A stretch of DNA of 7,019 nt from Candidatus Bathyarchaeota archaeon (GTDB taxonomy: Archaea; Thermoproteota; Bathyarchaeia; Bathyarchaeales; Bathyarchaeaceae): assembly GCA_026967815.1 (NCBI GenBank), contig JAPUUO010000047.1:2870-9888 (forward strand), written 5' to 3'. The notes beneath the pieces are model-generated. The model did not search any database, had not been told where the DNA came from, and saw nothing but the letters and a program-made list of their open reading frames with translations. Positions 1 through 4,916 of the stretch are shown piece after piece. Position numbers and translations under genes: made by a program. Each line of letters begins with the position of its first letter. Positions within the stretch are counted from its first letter, which is position 1.

Positions 1-1
1 C

Positions 2-151
2 ATAATCGAGATTGGCAAGGACATGGGGCTGAAGACAATTGGTGCTGACATCCTGCCTAGGAACTTTAGGGCAATTCACCTATGCACCAAAAAAGGGTTT
101 ACGATAAAACCTGTTGACGTAGATCTCAAAAAAGCAACATTAAATCTATAG
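2..151 (+). CDS. C-terminal end of a GNAT acetyltransferase domain protein (partial, possibly Pat-like)
   Basis: Only the last 49 codons are present; the gene enters from the left edge and ends at TAG 149-151. The peptide contains the GNAT motif-B ending LPRNFRAIHLCTKKGF, close to the usual N-x-x-A-x-x-L-x-x-K-x-GF that packs against acetyl-CoA. A short tail ending KKATLNL follows. That tail resembles the end of GNAT domains fused to NDP-forming acyl-CoA synthetases (Pat-like protein lysine acetyltransferases), but it is recalled and not aligned, and a free-standing GNAT enzyme is equally possible. The gene converges on acetyl-CoA synthetase, the classical target of Pat-type enzymes, which makes a regulatory link attractive. 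The GNAT assignment is fairly firm; the substrate is inference. The start, catalytic region and any fused domain lie outside the window. Confidence 0.72.
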   Translation: MIEIGKDMGLKTIGADILPRNFRAIHLCTKKGFTIKPVDVDLKKATLNL

Positions 152-159
152 TAACTTTA

Positions 160-195
160 TCTGATTCTTTCCTTTATCAGAATAGCTAGTTTTTC
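160..195 (+). terminator. Hairpin plus T-tract behind the GNAT gene
   Basis: A 6-bp stem (TCTGAT at 160-165 with ATCAGA at 176-181) encloses a pyrimidine-rich loop. It is followed by TTTTTC and further T/C-rich sequence from 190. It sits 9 bases after the stop codon, which suits 3'-end formation on a T-rich tract as in archaea. The stem is short, so the T-tract is the better evidence. The rest of the gap up to 325 holds no gene that I can see. Confidence 0.45.
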
Positions 196-325
196 TTCTC
201 TCTTCTAGTGCATAGTGTAGAATGGCTGCTTGTATGCTTGACTTGAAAAACCTAATTATGCCCTATAATCTACACAAATTGCGAGAAAACTTTTATTCAT
301 GAAAACAAAATGGGAGAAGAGTAAT

Positions 326-2290
326 CTACTCCTCATAGCCGACTTCTTCTCTTAGTCGTCTAACTGACTCTGGGTTCATAAGAGTTGTAGTGTCGCCGAT
401 GGGTTGGTTTCTGACCAAAGACTTCAAGATTCTCCGCATGATTTTTCCGCTCCGTGTTTTTGGCAGTTCACTAGTAAATACTATTTTGTCGGGTCTGGCC
501 GTCGGTCCTATGGTAACGTCAACATGTTTTATCAGGTCTTTTATGAGCTTATCTGAAGATTCTATTTCCTTTTTGAGAGTTACAAAGGCTACGGGCACTT
601 CGCCTTTTATGTCATGTGGTGCTGCTACAACCGCGCATTCCACAACCGCTTCGTGGCTTGTTATGGCGTTTTCTAGCTCTGCCGTTGACAATCTGTGTCC
701 CGCAACTTTCATTACGTCGTCAACCCTGCCAGTTAGCCGAATGTTCCCAAGCGCATCCCATTTCCTTGCTCCATCGCTTGTGTAGTAGTATTTTTCACCG
801 TACACGCTGAAGTATTCCTTGTATCTCGCTGGGTTTCTCCAGACGTTCCTAAGCATTCCCGGCGCAAAAGGCCCTTTCTGCACAAGGTATCCGCCTTCGC
901 CAACGGACATGGGATTTCCTGATTCATCTAGAATTTCGTGTTGCGTGCCTGGGAAGCTTCTGCCTGCAACTGTGGGGATGAAGGGCCCGATCCCGGGTAA
1001 AGAGTTGATTAGGGTTCCGCCGGTTTCTGTTTGCCACCAAGTGTCGATTACTGGGCATCTTCCGCCGCCAATCTTGTGTGAGTACCATAGCCATGCCTCT
1101 TCGTTTATTGGTTCGCCTACTGTGCCAAGTATTCGAAGGCTGTTTAGGTTGTGCTTTTTGGGCCATTCTTCACCCCATTGCATGAACATCCTTATCGCTG
1201 TTGGAGCTGTGTAAAAGACCGTCACACCGCAATTCTCTACTATGCTCCACCATCTGTCTTCTTGGGGATAGTTTGGAGCCCCTTCATACTCCAGCATGGT
1301 TGCACCGACTAGGAGGGGACCGTAGCAGCCATAGGTGTGACCTGTAACCCAACCGATGTCAGCTGTGCACCAGAAGACATCTTCATCATGAAGGTCGAAG
1401 TCCCATTTTGCTGTCCAATAAGCTTGTACTGCATATCCACCCGTGTGGTGTTCAACTCCTTTGGGTTTGCCTGTCGTGCCGCTTGTGTAAAGAAGGTATA
1501 ATATGTCCTCGCTGTCGATAACTTCAGGTTTACAGTAGTCGTCTGCGTTTTTCATTAGCTCATGCCACCAATTGTCTCGACCTTCAACCATATTCACATC
1601 TATTCCCATTCTTTGCACAACCACAACTTTTTGTATGGACGTTCCTTCAACTCCCTTGTCCGCTTCGGCCTTCAAGTTCACTTGTTTTCCACGTCTATAA
1701 TATCCGTCCACCGTCACGAGAACTTTAGCTTCTGCATCCATCATTCTTTCTTTCAGGGATTTGCCGCTGAAGGCGGAAAAGACTACGCTGTGTATGGCTC
1801 CAATGCGAGCGCATGCTAGCATAGCTATTTGCACCTCTGGGATCATTGGCAGGTATATTCCAACTCTGTCGCCTTTTTTCACTCCAAGACTTCTCAGAAC
1901 GTTAGCGAATTTGTTGACCTCACGGTATAAGTCAAAATATGTTAGCACTCTTTCTTTCTCATCTGGCGGTTCAGGCACCCATATTATTGCTGCCTTATTT
2001 CTTCTCCAAGTTTTCACATGTCTATCCAAGGCATTGTAGGAAATATTCAGTTTTCCATTAACAAACCATTTGTAATATGGTGGCTCCCATCGGTACGTTT
2101 CGTCCCATTCCTTGAACCATTCAATTCCTTCACGAGCAAGCTTTGCCCAAAAGGCCACAGGATCTTTCGCGGCTTCTTTGTAGATAGTTTCATCGTTCAA
2201 CCAAGCTTTCTCCTTAAGCTCGTCAGAGGGCCAGAACACTTGAGCTTTTTCTGGGTCCTTCTTAATCCACATAATAGGTTTGAACAGCAT
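326..2290 (-). CDS. acs: Acetyl-CoA synthetase, AMP-forming
   Basis: This cytoplasmic enzyme activates acetate to acetyl-CoA through an acetyl-AMP intermediate, using ATP and CoA. The 654 residues match the usual length of about 650. An N-terminal ACAS_N-type segment is followed by the large ANL domain with the P-loop TSGTTGKPKG (about 269-278) and the motif DTWWQTETGG (416-425). The hinge motif GRVDD (521-525) and the small C-terminal domain follow. The residues that set acetate specificity in Salmonella Acs all have counterparts: V315, T316, V391 and the size-limiting W419. The catalytic lysine is K616 in PKTRSGK (610-616), the motif acetylated by Pat-type enzymes in bacteria. ATG at 2288-2290 is chosen because GAGTGATC lies three bases upstream; a GTG at 2297-2299 would add three residues but overlaps that site. 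The acetate transporter lies 172 bases upstream on the same strand. Confidence 0.95.
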   Translation of the reverse strand: MLFKPIMWIKKDPEKAQVFWPSDELKEKAWLNDETIYKEAAKDPVAFWAKLAREGIEWFKEWDETYRWEPPYYKWFVNGKLNISYNALDRHVKTWRRNKAAIIWVPEPPDEKERVLTYFDLYREVNKFANVLRSLGVKKGDRVGIYLPMIPEVQIAMLACARIGAIHSVVFSAFSGKSLKERMMDAEAKVLVTVDGYYRRGKQVNLKAEADKGVEGTSIQKVVVVQRMGIDVNMVEGRDNWWHELMKNADDYCKPEVIDSEDILYLLYTSGTTGKPKGVEHHTGGYAVQAYWTAKWDFDLHDEDVFWCTADIGWVTGHTYGCYGPLLVGATMLEYEGAPNYPQEDRWWSIVENCGVTVFYTAPTAIRMFMQWGEEWPKKHNLNSLRILGTVGEPINEEAWLWYSHKIGGGRCPVIDTWWQTETGGTLINSLPGIGPFIPTVAGRSFPGTQHEILDESGNPMSVGEGGYLVQKGPFAPGMLRNVWRNPARYKEYFSVYGEKYYYTSDGARKWDALGNIRLTGRVDDVMKVAGHRLSTAELENAITSHEAVVECAVVAAPHDIKGEVPVAFVTLKKEIESSDKLIKDLIKHVDVTIGPTARPDKIVFTSELPKTRSGKIMRRILKSLVRNQPIGDTTTLMNPESVRRLREEVGYEE

Positions 2291-2293
2291 ATT

Positions 2294-2301
2294 GATCACT
2301 C
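2294..2301 (-). promoter_or_regulatory. Shine-Dalgarno site of acs
   Basis: On the minus strand GAGTGATC stands three bases before ATG 2288-2290. GTGATC is complementary to the conserved archaeal 16S 3' end. The alternative GTG start lies inside this element, which favours the ATG. Confidence 0.6.
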
Positions 2302-2344
2302 TGTGTGTATTTTTGTTTGAGTCTTAGTGGGAATGGAAGTTTCA

Positions 2345-2358
2345 CATATAAACCTTTC
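2345..2358 (-). promoter_or_regulatory. Archaeal TATA box and BRE for acs
   Basis: Reading the minus strand, purine-rich GAAAGG (2353-2358) precedes TTTATATG (2345-2352), a good BRE/TATA pair. A start about 26 bases downstream of the box centre would fall near 2322. That gives a leader of roughly 30 bases including the Shine-Dalgarno site. It suggests acs can be transcribed independently of the upstream transporter gene. Confidence 0.6.
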
Positions 2359-2422
2359 TTTCTTAAAACATAAAAACATGCTGAAACTATTATTTACATT
2401 TATGCGACCTGTGTACATTTAT

Positions 2423-2442
2423 AAAAGAAAAAAGTAAGAAAA
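2423..2442 (-). terminator. Oligo-T terminator behind the acetate transporter
   Basis: On the minus strand the sequence about 20 bases after the transporter stop reads TTTTCTTACTTTTTTCTTTT, a typical archaeal poly-T termination region without a strong hairpin. Read-through into acs remains possible. Confidence 0.5.
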
Positions 2443-2462
2443 TGTCTCGATATGGATTAACG

Positions 2463-3092
2463 TTATCCCTTGCTAGTTGGGAATAGAGGTAAAACGTTTT
2501 CTCCGTAAACTTCGTTTAGCACTTCTGCTAACGCTGTGTAGACAGCGCTTAATCCGCAGATTATTCCCTCGTATCCGGTAATTATACCTAGGTTGGTGCT
2601 TCCTGTCAGCTCTTTTGCGGTCAAGAGAAAGAAGAGCACTGCTAGGCTTAAGAATACGAACTGCAGTGCACGGTTTGTTTTCAGTGTTCCGAAGAACATT
2701 ATGAAAGTGAATAGTCCCCACATGAAGAAGTATGCTGCCATTGCTGTAGAATTTGTTGCTTGCAAAGGAGAACTTGCGGAAAGGTCAAAGATTTCGAATC
2801 TTGGAAGGACTAGCAAAAGCACTAGAGACCACCAGAATAGACCATAAGAGCTGAATGCCGCCGTGCCGAAAGTATTGCCTTTCCTATATTCCATTATGCC
2901 CGCGATCACTTGGGCTAATCCACCGTAGGCTAACCCCATTGCCAGAATCATGCTGTTTAAGGGATAGAAGCCAGCATTATGCAAATTTAATAGTACTGTC
3001 GTCATTCCGAAACCTAATAGCCCAAGAGGGGCTGGGTTCGCCAACTTTTCGTTCACTTCATCCACTTCCGAAATGCGTATGAAGAACTTCAT
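2463..3092 (-). CDS. satP: Acetate/succinate-proton symporter of the AceTr (GPR1/FUN34/SatP) family
   Basis: This integral membrane protein of 209 residues takes up acetate, and in some relatives succinate, with protons; SatP relatives form hexamers. The family signature NPAPLGL is at residues 19-25, followed by LGFGMTT and the conserved KGNTFG (71-76) and SSYGLFWW (81-88). Six hydrophobic spans are visible at about 22-40, 46-67, 81-98, 117-136, 142-160 and 168-192. Recalled E. coli SatP (188 residues) matches over nearly its whole length, including FMFFGTLK-like and EVLNE-like stretches. The N-terminus here is about 14 residues longer and charged. ATG 3090-3092 is chosen; GTG 3093-3095 directly before it is an alternative, and neither has a well-spaced Shine-Dalgarno. 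Its position just upstream of acs on the same strand supports acetate as the main substrate. Confidence 0.93.
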   Translation of the reverse strand: MKFFIRISEVDEVNEKLANPAPLGLLGFGMTTVLLNLHNAGFYPLNSMILAMGLAYGGLAQVIAGIMEYRKGNTFGTAAFSSYGLFWWSLVLLLVLPRFEIFDLSASSPLQATNSTAMAAYFFMWGLFTFIMFFGTLKTNRALQFVFLSLAVLFFLLTAKELTGSTNLGIITGYEGIICGLSAVYTALAEVLNEVYGENVLPLFPTSKG

Positions 3093-3106
3093 CACCAGAT
3101 CTTAAT

Positions 3107-3119
3107 CTATAAAAGCTTT
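3107..3119 (-). promoter_or_regulatory. Candidate TATA box upstream of satP
   Basis: On the minus strand AAAAGC is followed by TTTTATAG (3107-3114), a good archaeal TATA-like match. Its centre is only about 18 bases from the annotated ATG, so a start at the usual 25-26 bases would fall just inside the gene. Either the translation start is further downstream or another promoter is used. Confidence 0.4.
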
Positions 3120-3261
3120 TCTGAAGAGTTTTGAGGTAAAGTTCGTCGCGATACTCTTTATCCCGTAGAAGATCCCCAGCAGTGTTAGGAACCCTAAAAA
3201 GATACGATCCTCACAAGCGCCCTGTCTTTAGGGGATCATGCGTGAACAGTCTACGTGGCAA

Positions 3262-3274
3262 AAAGTATTTAAAA
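3262..3274 (+). promoter_or_regulatory. TATA box for the uS10 gene
   Basis: AAAAGTATTTAAAA contains a TATA-like core at 3266-3273 with a purine-rich BRE-like flank. A transcript start near 3296 would leave a leader of about 24 bases that includes the GGAGG site. The uS10 gene therefore appears to be transcribed on its own. Confidence 0.6.
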
Positions 3275-3302
3275 CCTCGACGAATCGATAAAGGCAACGT
3301 TT

Positions 3303-3308
3303 AGGAGG
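3303..3308 (+). promoter_or_regulatory. Shine-Dalgarno site of the uS10 gene
   Basis: AGGAGG at 3303-3308 is a strong ribosome binding site. It lies 5 bases before TTG 3314 and 11 bases before ATG 3320, so spacing alone slightly favours TTG. Family length favours ATG. Confidence 0.7.
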
Positions 3309-3319
3309 ACACCTTGGCG

Positions 3320-3628
3320 ATGGTGAGAAAGGCACGAATCAAATTGACCAGCACTGACTACAAAAAGCTTGAAGAAGTATGTGGAGAACTGAAAGCCATC
3401 GCCGAGAAAACAGGCGTGAAAATCAATGGGCCCCATCCCCTGCCCACCAAAAGACTTCGAGTTCCAGTGCGCAAAACTCCGTGCGGCGAAGGAACCGCCA
3501 CCTGGGACAGGTGGGAACTGCGCATCCACAAACGCCTCATCATCGTCGACGCCGAAGAGCGTGTTATGCGGAGAATCATGAGGGTTCGCGTGCCCGAAGA
3601 AGTTTTTGTCAGTATAGAATTAATGTAG
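3320..3628 (+). CDS. rps10: 30S ribosomal protein S10 (uS10), archaeal type
   Basis: uS10 is a component of the head of the small ribosomal subunit. From ATG 3320 the protein has 102 residues, the length recalled for other archaeal uS10 proteins, and begins MVRKARIKL like the usual M-x-x-KARIRL. The conserved TGVKINGPHPLPTKRL block follows at about residues 33-48, then the RWELRIHKRLI segment and the C-terminal ERVMRRIMRVRVPEEVFVSIEL-like strand. A TTG at 3314 would add two residues (MA) and has closer Shine-Dalgarno spacing. In many archaea this gene follows the EF-1A gene. Here it stands alone between the acetate transporter (divergent) and a membrane protease (convergent), with its own TATA box. 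Confidence 0.96.
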   Translation: MVRKARIKLTSTDYKKLEEVCGELKAIAEKTGVKINGPHPLPTKRLRVPVRKTPCGEGTATWDRWELRIHKRLIIVDAEERVMRRIMRVRVPEEVFVSIELM

Positions 3629-3640
3629 CTGCGTAGAGAC

Positions 3641-3665
3641 TTTTATGGCAGGTTTTTATGGTTTT
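3641..3665 (+). terminator. Repeated T-tracts behind the uS10 gene
   Basis: Three T runs (3641-3644, 3653-3657 and 3662-3665) follow the stop within 40 bases, two of them as TTTTATGG copies. This suits multi-site oligo-T termination for a highly expressed gene. Confidence 0.5.
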
Positions 3666-3670
3666 AAAAA
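3665..3670 (-). terminator. Oligo-T tract behind the AN1-M50 protease gene
   Basis: On the minus strand a CTTTTT run begins three bases after the protease stop codon. Together with the opposing T4 run it forms a short TTTTAAAA palindrome between the convergent genes, a possible shared bidirectional terminator. Confidence 0.35.
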
Positions 3671-3673
3671 GAA

Positions 3674-4486
3674 CTAAGGGATCCATAAATAAGTGTAAAT
3701 CATTAACGCAACGGACGCGATGAATGCTAGAGTCCAGATCTTTCGGTTCCACCAAAATATCTTTAATCCATCCATCATGCCGAAGGGAATGAGGTTAAAG
3801 AAGGCTATGAGAGCGTTGATCCACGCGCCGAAAACTGCAATGGTCCAGAAAAATTTGTTTTGAAAGGTTATTGCAGCTGTGATGAATATGGTTGAAAGGA
3901 TGATGTTGGTCAACGGTCCGGAGAGGGCTATTTTCCCTACGTTTTCCTTTGTCGCTGGTCCTGCAATCATCATGGCTCCTGGAGAAATGATTTTGAAAAG
4001 CGGAAGAAGCATTGAAACAATGGTGATTAGTGCTCCCTGCATGGTTAGTCGAAATTCCGCCCACAATCCGAAGTGTTGTGCCGAAAACTTGTGGGCGAGC
4101 TCGTGAAGAAGAAAACTGAGAGTGAATGCTATCGTGAGGCTCACAACACTGGTTAGTTCTTCAGATTGGATGAAGGATAAGCCGACGCCCAAGACGAGCA
4201 ACGTTCCAAGGGCTAAGTGTTTGAGTTCTGTTGTGCTGAACCAGAAGACTTTTGCTGTGGGTCGGGGGGCGTAAGTGATGGTATATTTGTATGAAGGTCT
4301 CGTGGGCTCTCTTTCTACAATGATCGGCGGTGCCTCTTCCCTCGGTGCTCTTGCTCTCCAAGATTCTGGGCACGCATGGTTTTCCGGAAGCCGATGCTCG
4401 GCGCAGAAGTATCCGTTGCAGTAGGAACATTTGAAGGGTAAGACAACCTCTTTGCCGCAGTGTTGACATTTCGCCGTTGTGTTCAA
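3674..4486 (-). CDS. AN1-type zinc finger fused to an M50 (site-2 type) intramembrane metalloprotease
   Basis: The 270-residue protein starts with a complete AN1 zinc finger: C7, C10, C20, C23, C28, H31, H37 and C39 with textbook spacing. A polar, proline-rich linker (40-85) precedes the membrane part. The second half is an M50 metalloprotease core. HELAH (128-132) supplies the zinc ligands H128 and H132 and the catalytic E129. SGPLTN (189-194) follows, then NLIPFGMMDG (231-240) with the third ligand D239. Hydrophobic spans are visible near 88-105, 113-133, 150-166, 185-207, 213-236 and 252-268. By family knowledge such enzymes cleave substrates within the membrane; the AN1 finger would lie at the cytoplasmic side as a recruitment module, which is inference. 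TTG 4484-4486 is the only usable start after an in-frame stop. No regulator or substrate gene is adjacent. Confidence 0.92.
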   Translation of the reverse strand: MNTTAKCQHCGKEVVLPFKCSYCNGYFCAEHRLPENHACPESWRARAPREEAPPIIVEREPTRPSYKYTITYAPRPTAKVFWFSTTELKHLALGTLLVLGVGLSFIQSEELTSVVSLTIAFTLSFLLHELAHKFSAQHFGLWAEFRLTMQGALITIVSMLLPLFKIISPGAMMIAGPATKENVGKIALSGPLTNIILSTIFITAAITFQNKFFWTIAVFGAWINALIAFFNLIPFGMMDGLKIFWWNRKIWTLAFIASVALMIYTYLWIP

Positions 4487-4524
4487 CTTCCTGAAGGCGA
4501 CTAACCACTTGGTTGGATTTGTAG

Positions 4525-4532
4525 TTTAAATG
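4525..4532 (-). promoter_or_regulatory. TATA box for the AN1-M50 protease gene
   Basis: On the minus strand CATTTAAA lies about 40 bases before the TTG start, with GGCTAAA just upstream. The predicted transcript start near 4502 gives a short leader of about 16 bases containing AGGA. Confidence 0.5.
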
Positions 4533-4636
4533 TTTAGCCTTAGTAGTCTTTTGGGTGCCAAAAATAAGAAATTGTTTGGGACCCATTGCCAAACAGTGGA
4601 ATAAAGCAGCTTTCATGTGAATGTCCCGAGTAAAAA

Positions 4637-4643
4637 CTTATAG
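4637..4643 (+). promoter_or_regulatory. TATA box for tRNA-Ser
   Basis: CTTATAG, preceded by an A5 run, is centred about 36 bases before the tRNA. That predicts transcription from near 4667 with a 5' leader of about 9 bases to be removed by RNase P. Confidence 0.5.
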
Positions 4644-4675
4644 ATGGGGCGATTAGAAAGATTCGTTTGTAGATT

Positions 4676-4763
4676 GCCGGGATGGCAGAGTGGATAATGC
4701 GCAGGCCTTGAGAGCCTGTGGCCCCTTTGGGCCGCATGGGTTCGAATCCCATTCCCGGCGCCA
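4676..4763 (+). tRNA. tRNA-Ser (anticodon UGA), CCA encoded
   Basis: The cloverleaf folds by eye. The acceptor stem GCCGGGA (4676-4682) pairs with TCCCGGC (4753-4759), followed by discriminator G4760 and genomic CCA (4761-4763). The anticodon stem CAGGC/GCCTG encloses loop CTTGAGA, giving anticodon TGA. A long variable arm GGCCC-CTTT-GGGCC marks a class II tRNA. The T arm is ATGGG-TTCGAAT-CCCAT. The long arm, UGA anticodon and G73 all fit serine. There is no intron. The tRNA is its own transcription unit between the protease gene and the cation transporter. I see no copy of its 3' end nearby that would mark an integrated element. Confidence 0.96.
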
Positions 4764-4815
4764 CCATGCTTAGGGGACGTACTTGGCGCGTCAATCAACC
4801 TCCCGTTCATCACTG

Positions 4816-4830
4816 TTTTGCTTTTCCTTT
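4816..4830 (+). terminator. T-rich terminator behind tRNA-Ser
   Basis: TTTTGCTTTTCCTTT lies about 53 bases after the CCA end, with no gene in between. It is a plausible oligo-T termination zone; the distance makes it only moderately convincing. Confidence 0.4.
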
Positions 4831-4857
4831 GTTCAAGGCTTCTATGCACACGCGCGC

Positions 4858-4916
4858 ATTTTTCTTGAGTTTGAAAGAAAAGCTTTAGGGTTAGCCCGTT
4901 ACTTATTTTTCTTGAG
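4858..4916 (+). repeat. 12-bp direct repeat pair upstream of the cation transporter
   Basis: ATTTTTCTTGAG occurs perfectly at 4858-4869 and 4905-4916, 47 bases apart. The second copy directly abuts the ATG of the cation transporter. The two copies bracket the candidate promoter, so they could be operator half-sites or a small duplication. The T-rich content weakens the case. Confidence 0.45.
4875..4889 (+). promoter_or_regulatory. Candidate BRE/TATA for the cation transporter gene
   Basis: AAGAAAAG followed by CTTTAGG (box centre near 4885) would place the transcript start around 4911, within a few bases of ATG 4917. No Shine-Dalgarno is visible, so the mRNA is probably leaderless or nearly so. 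The TATA match is imperfect. Confidence 0.35.

Noticed and set aside
215..275. An inverted repeat GTGTAGA (215-221) / TCTACAC (269-275) between the GNAT and acs genes.
   Set aside because: About one 7-bp inverted repeat is expected by chance in a gap of this size, and there is no T-tract or gene for it to control.
390..1214. Plus-strand open frames antisense to acs.
   Set aside because: They are reverse-frame shadows of the acetyl-CoA synthetase gene, with no promoter, ribosome binding site or recognisable domain.
3182..3304. A plus-strand open frame of 40 codons starting at GTG 3182 and ending just before the uS10 Shine-Dalgarno.
   Set aside because: It is arginine/lysine-rich and runs through the uS10 TATA box, has no ribosome binding site and resembles no family I know. 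It is most likely chance.
4676..4763. tRNA-Ser as an integration site for a mobile element.
   Set aside because: No partial copy of the tRNA 3' end, integrase or phage-like gene is visible in the window; the genes on both sides look chromosomal.
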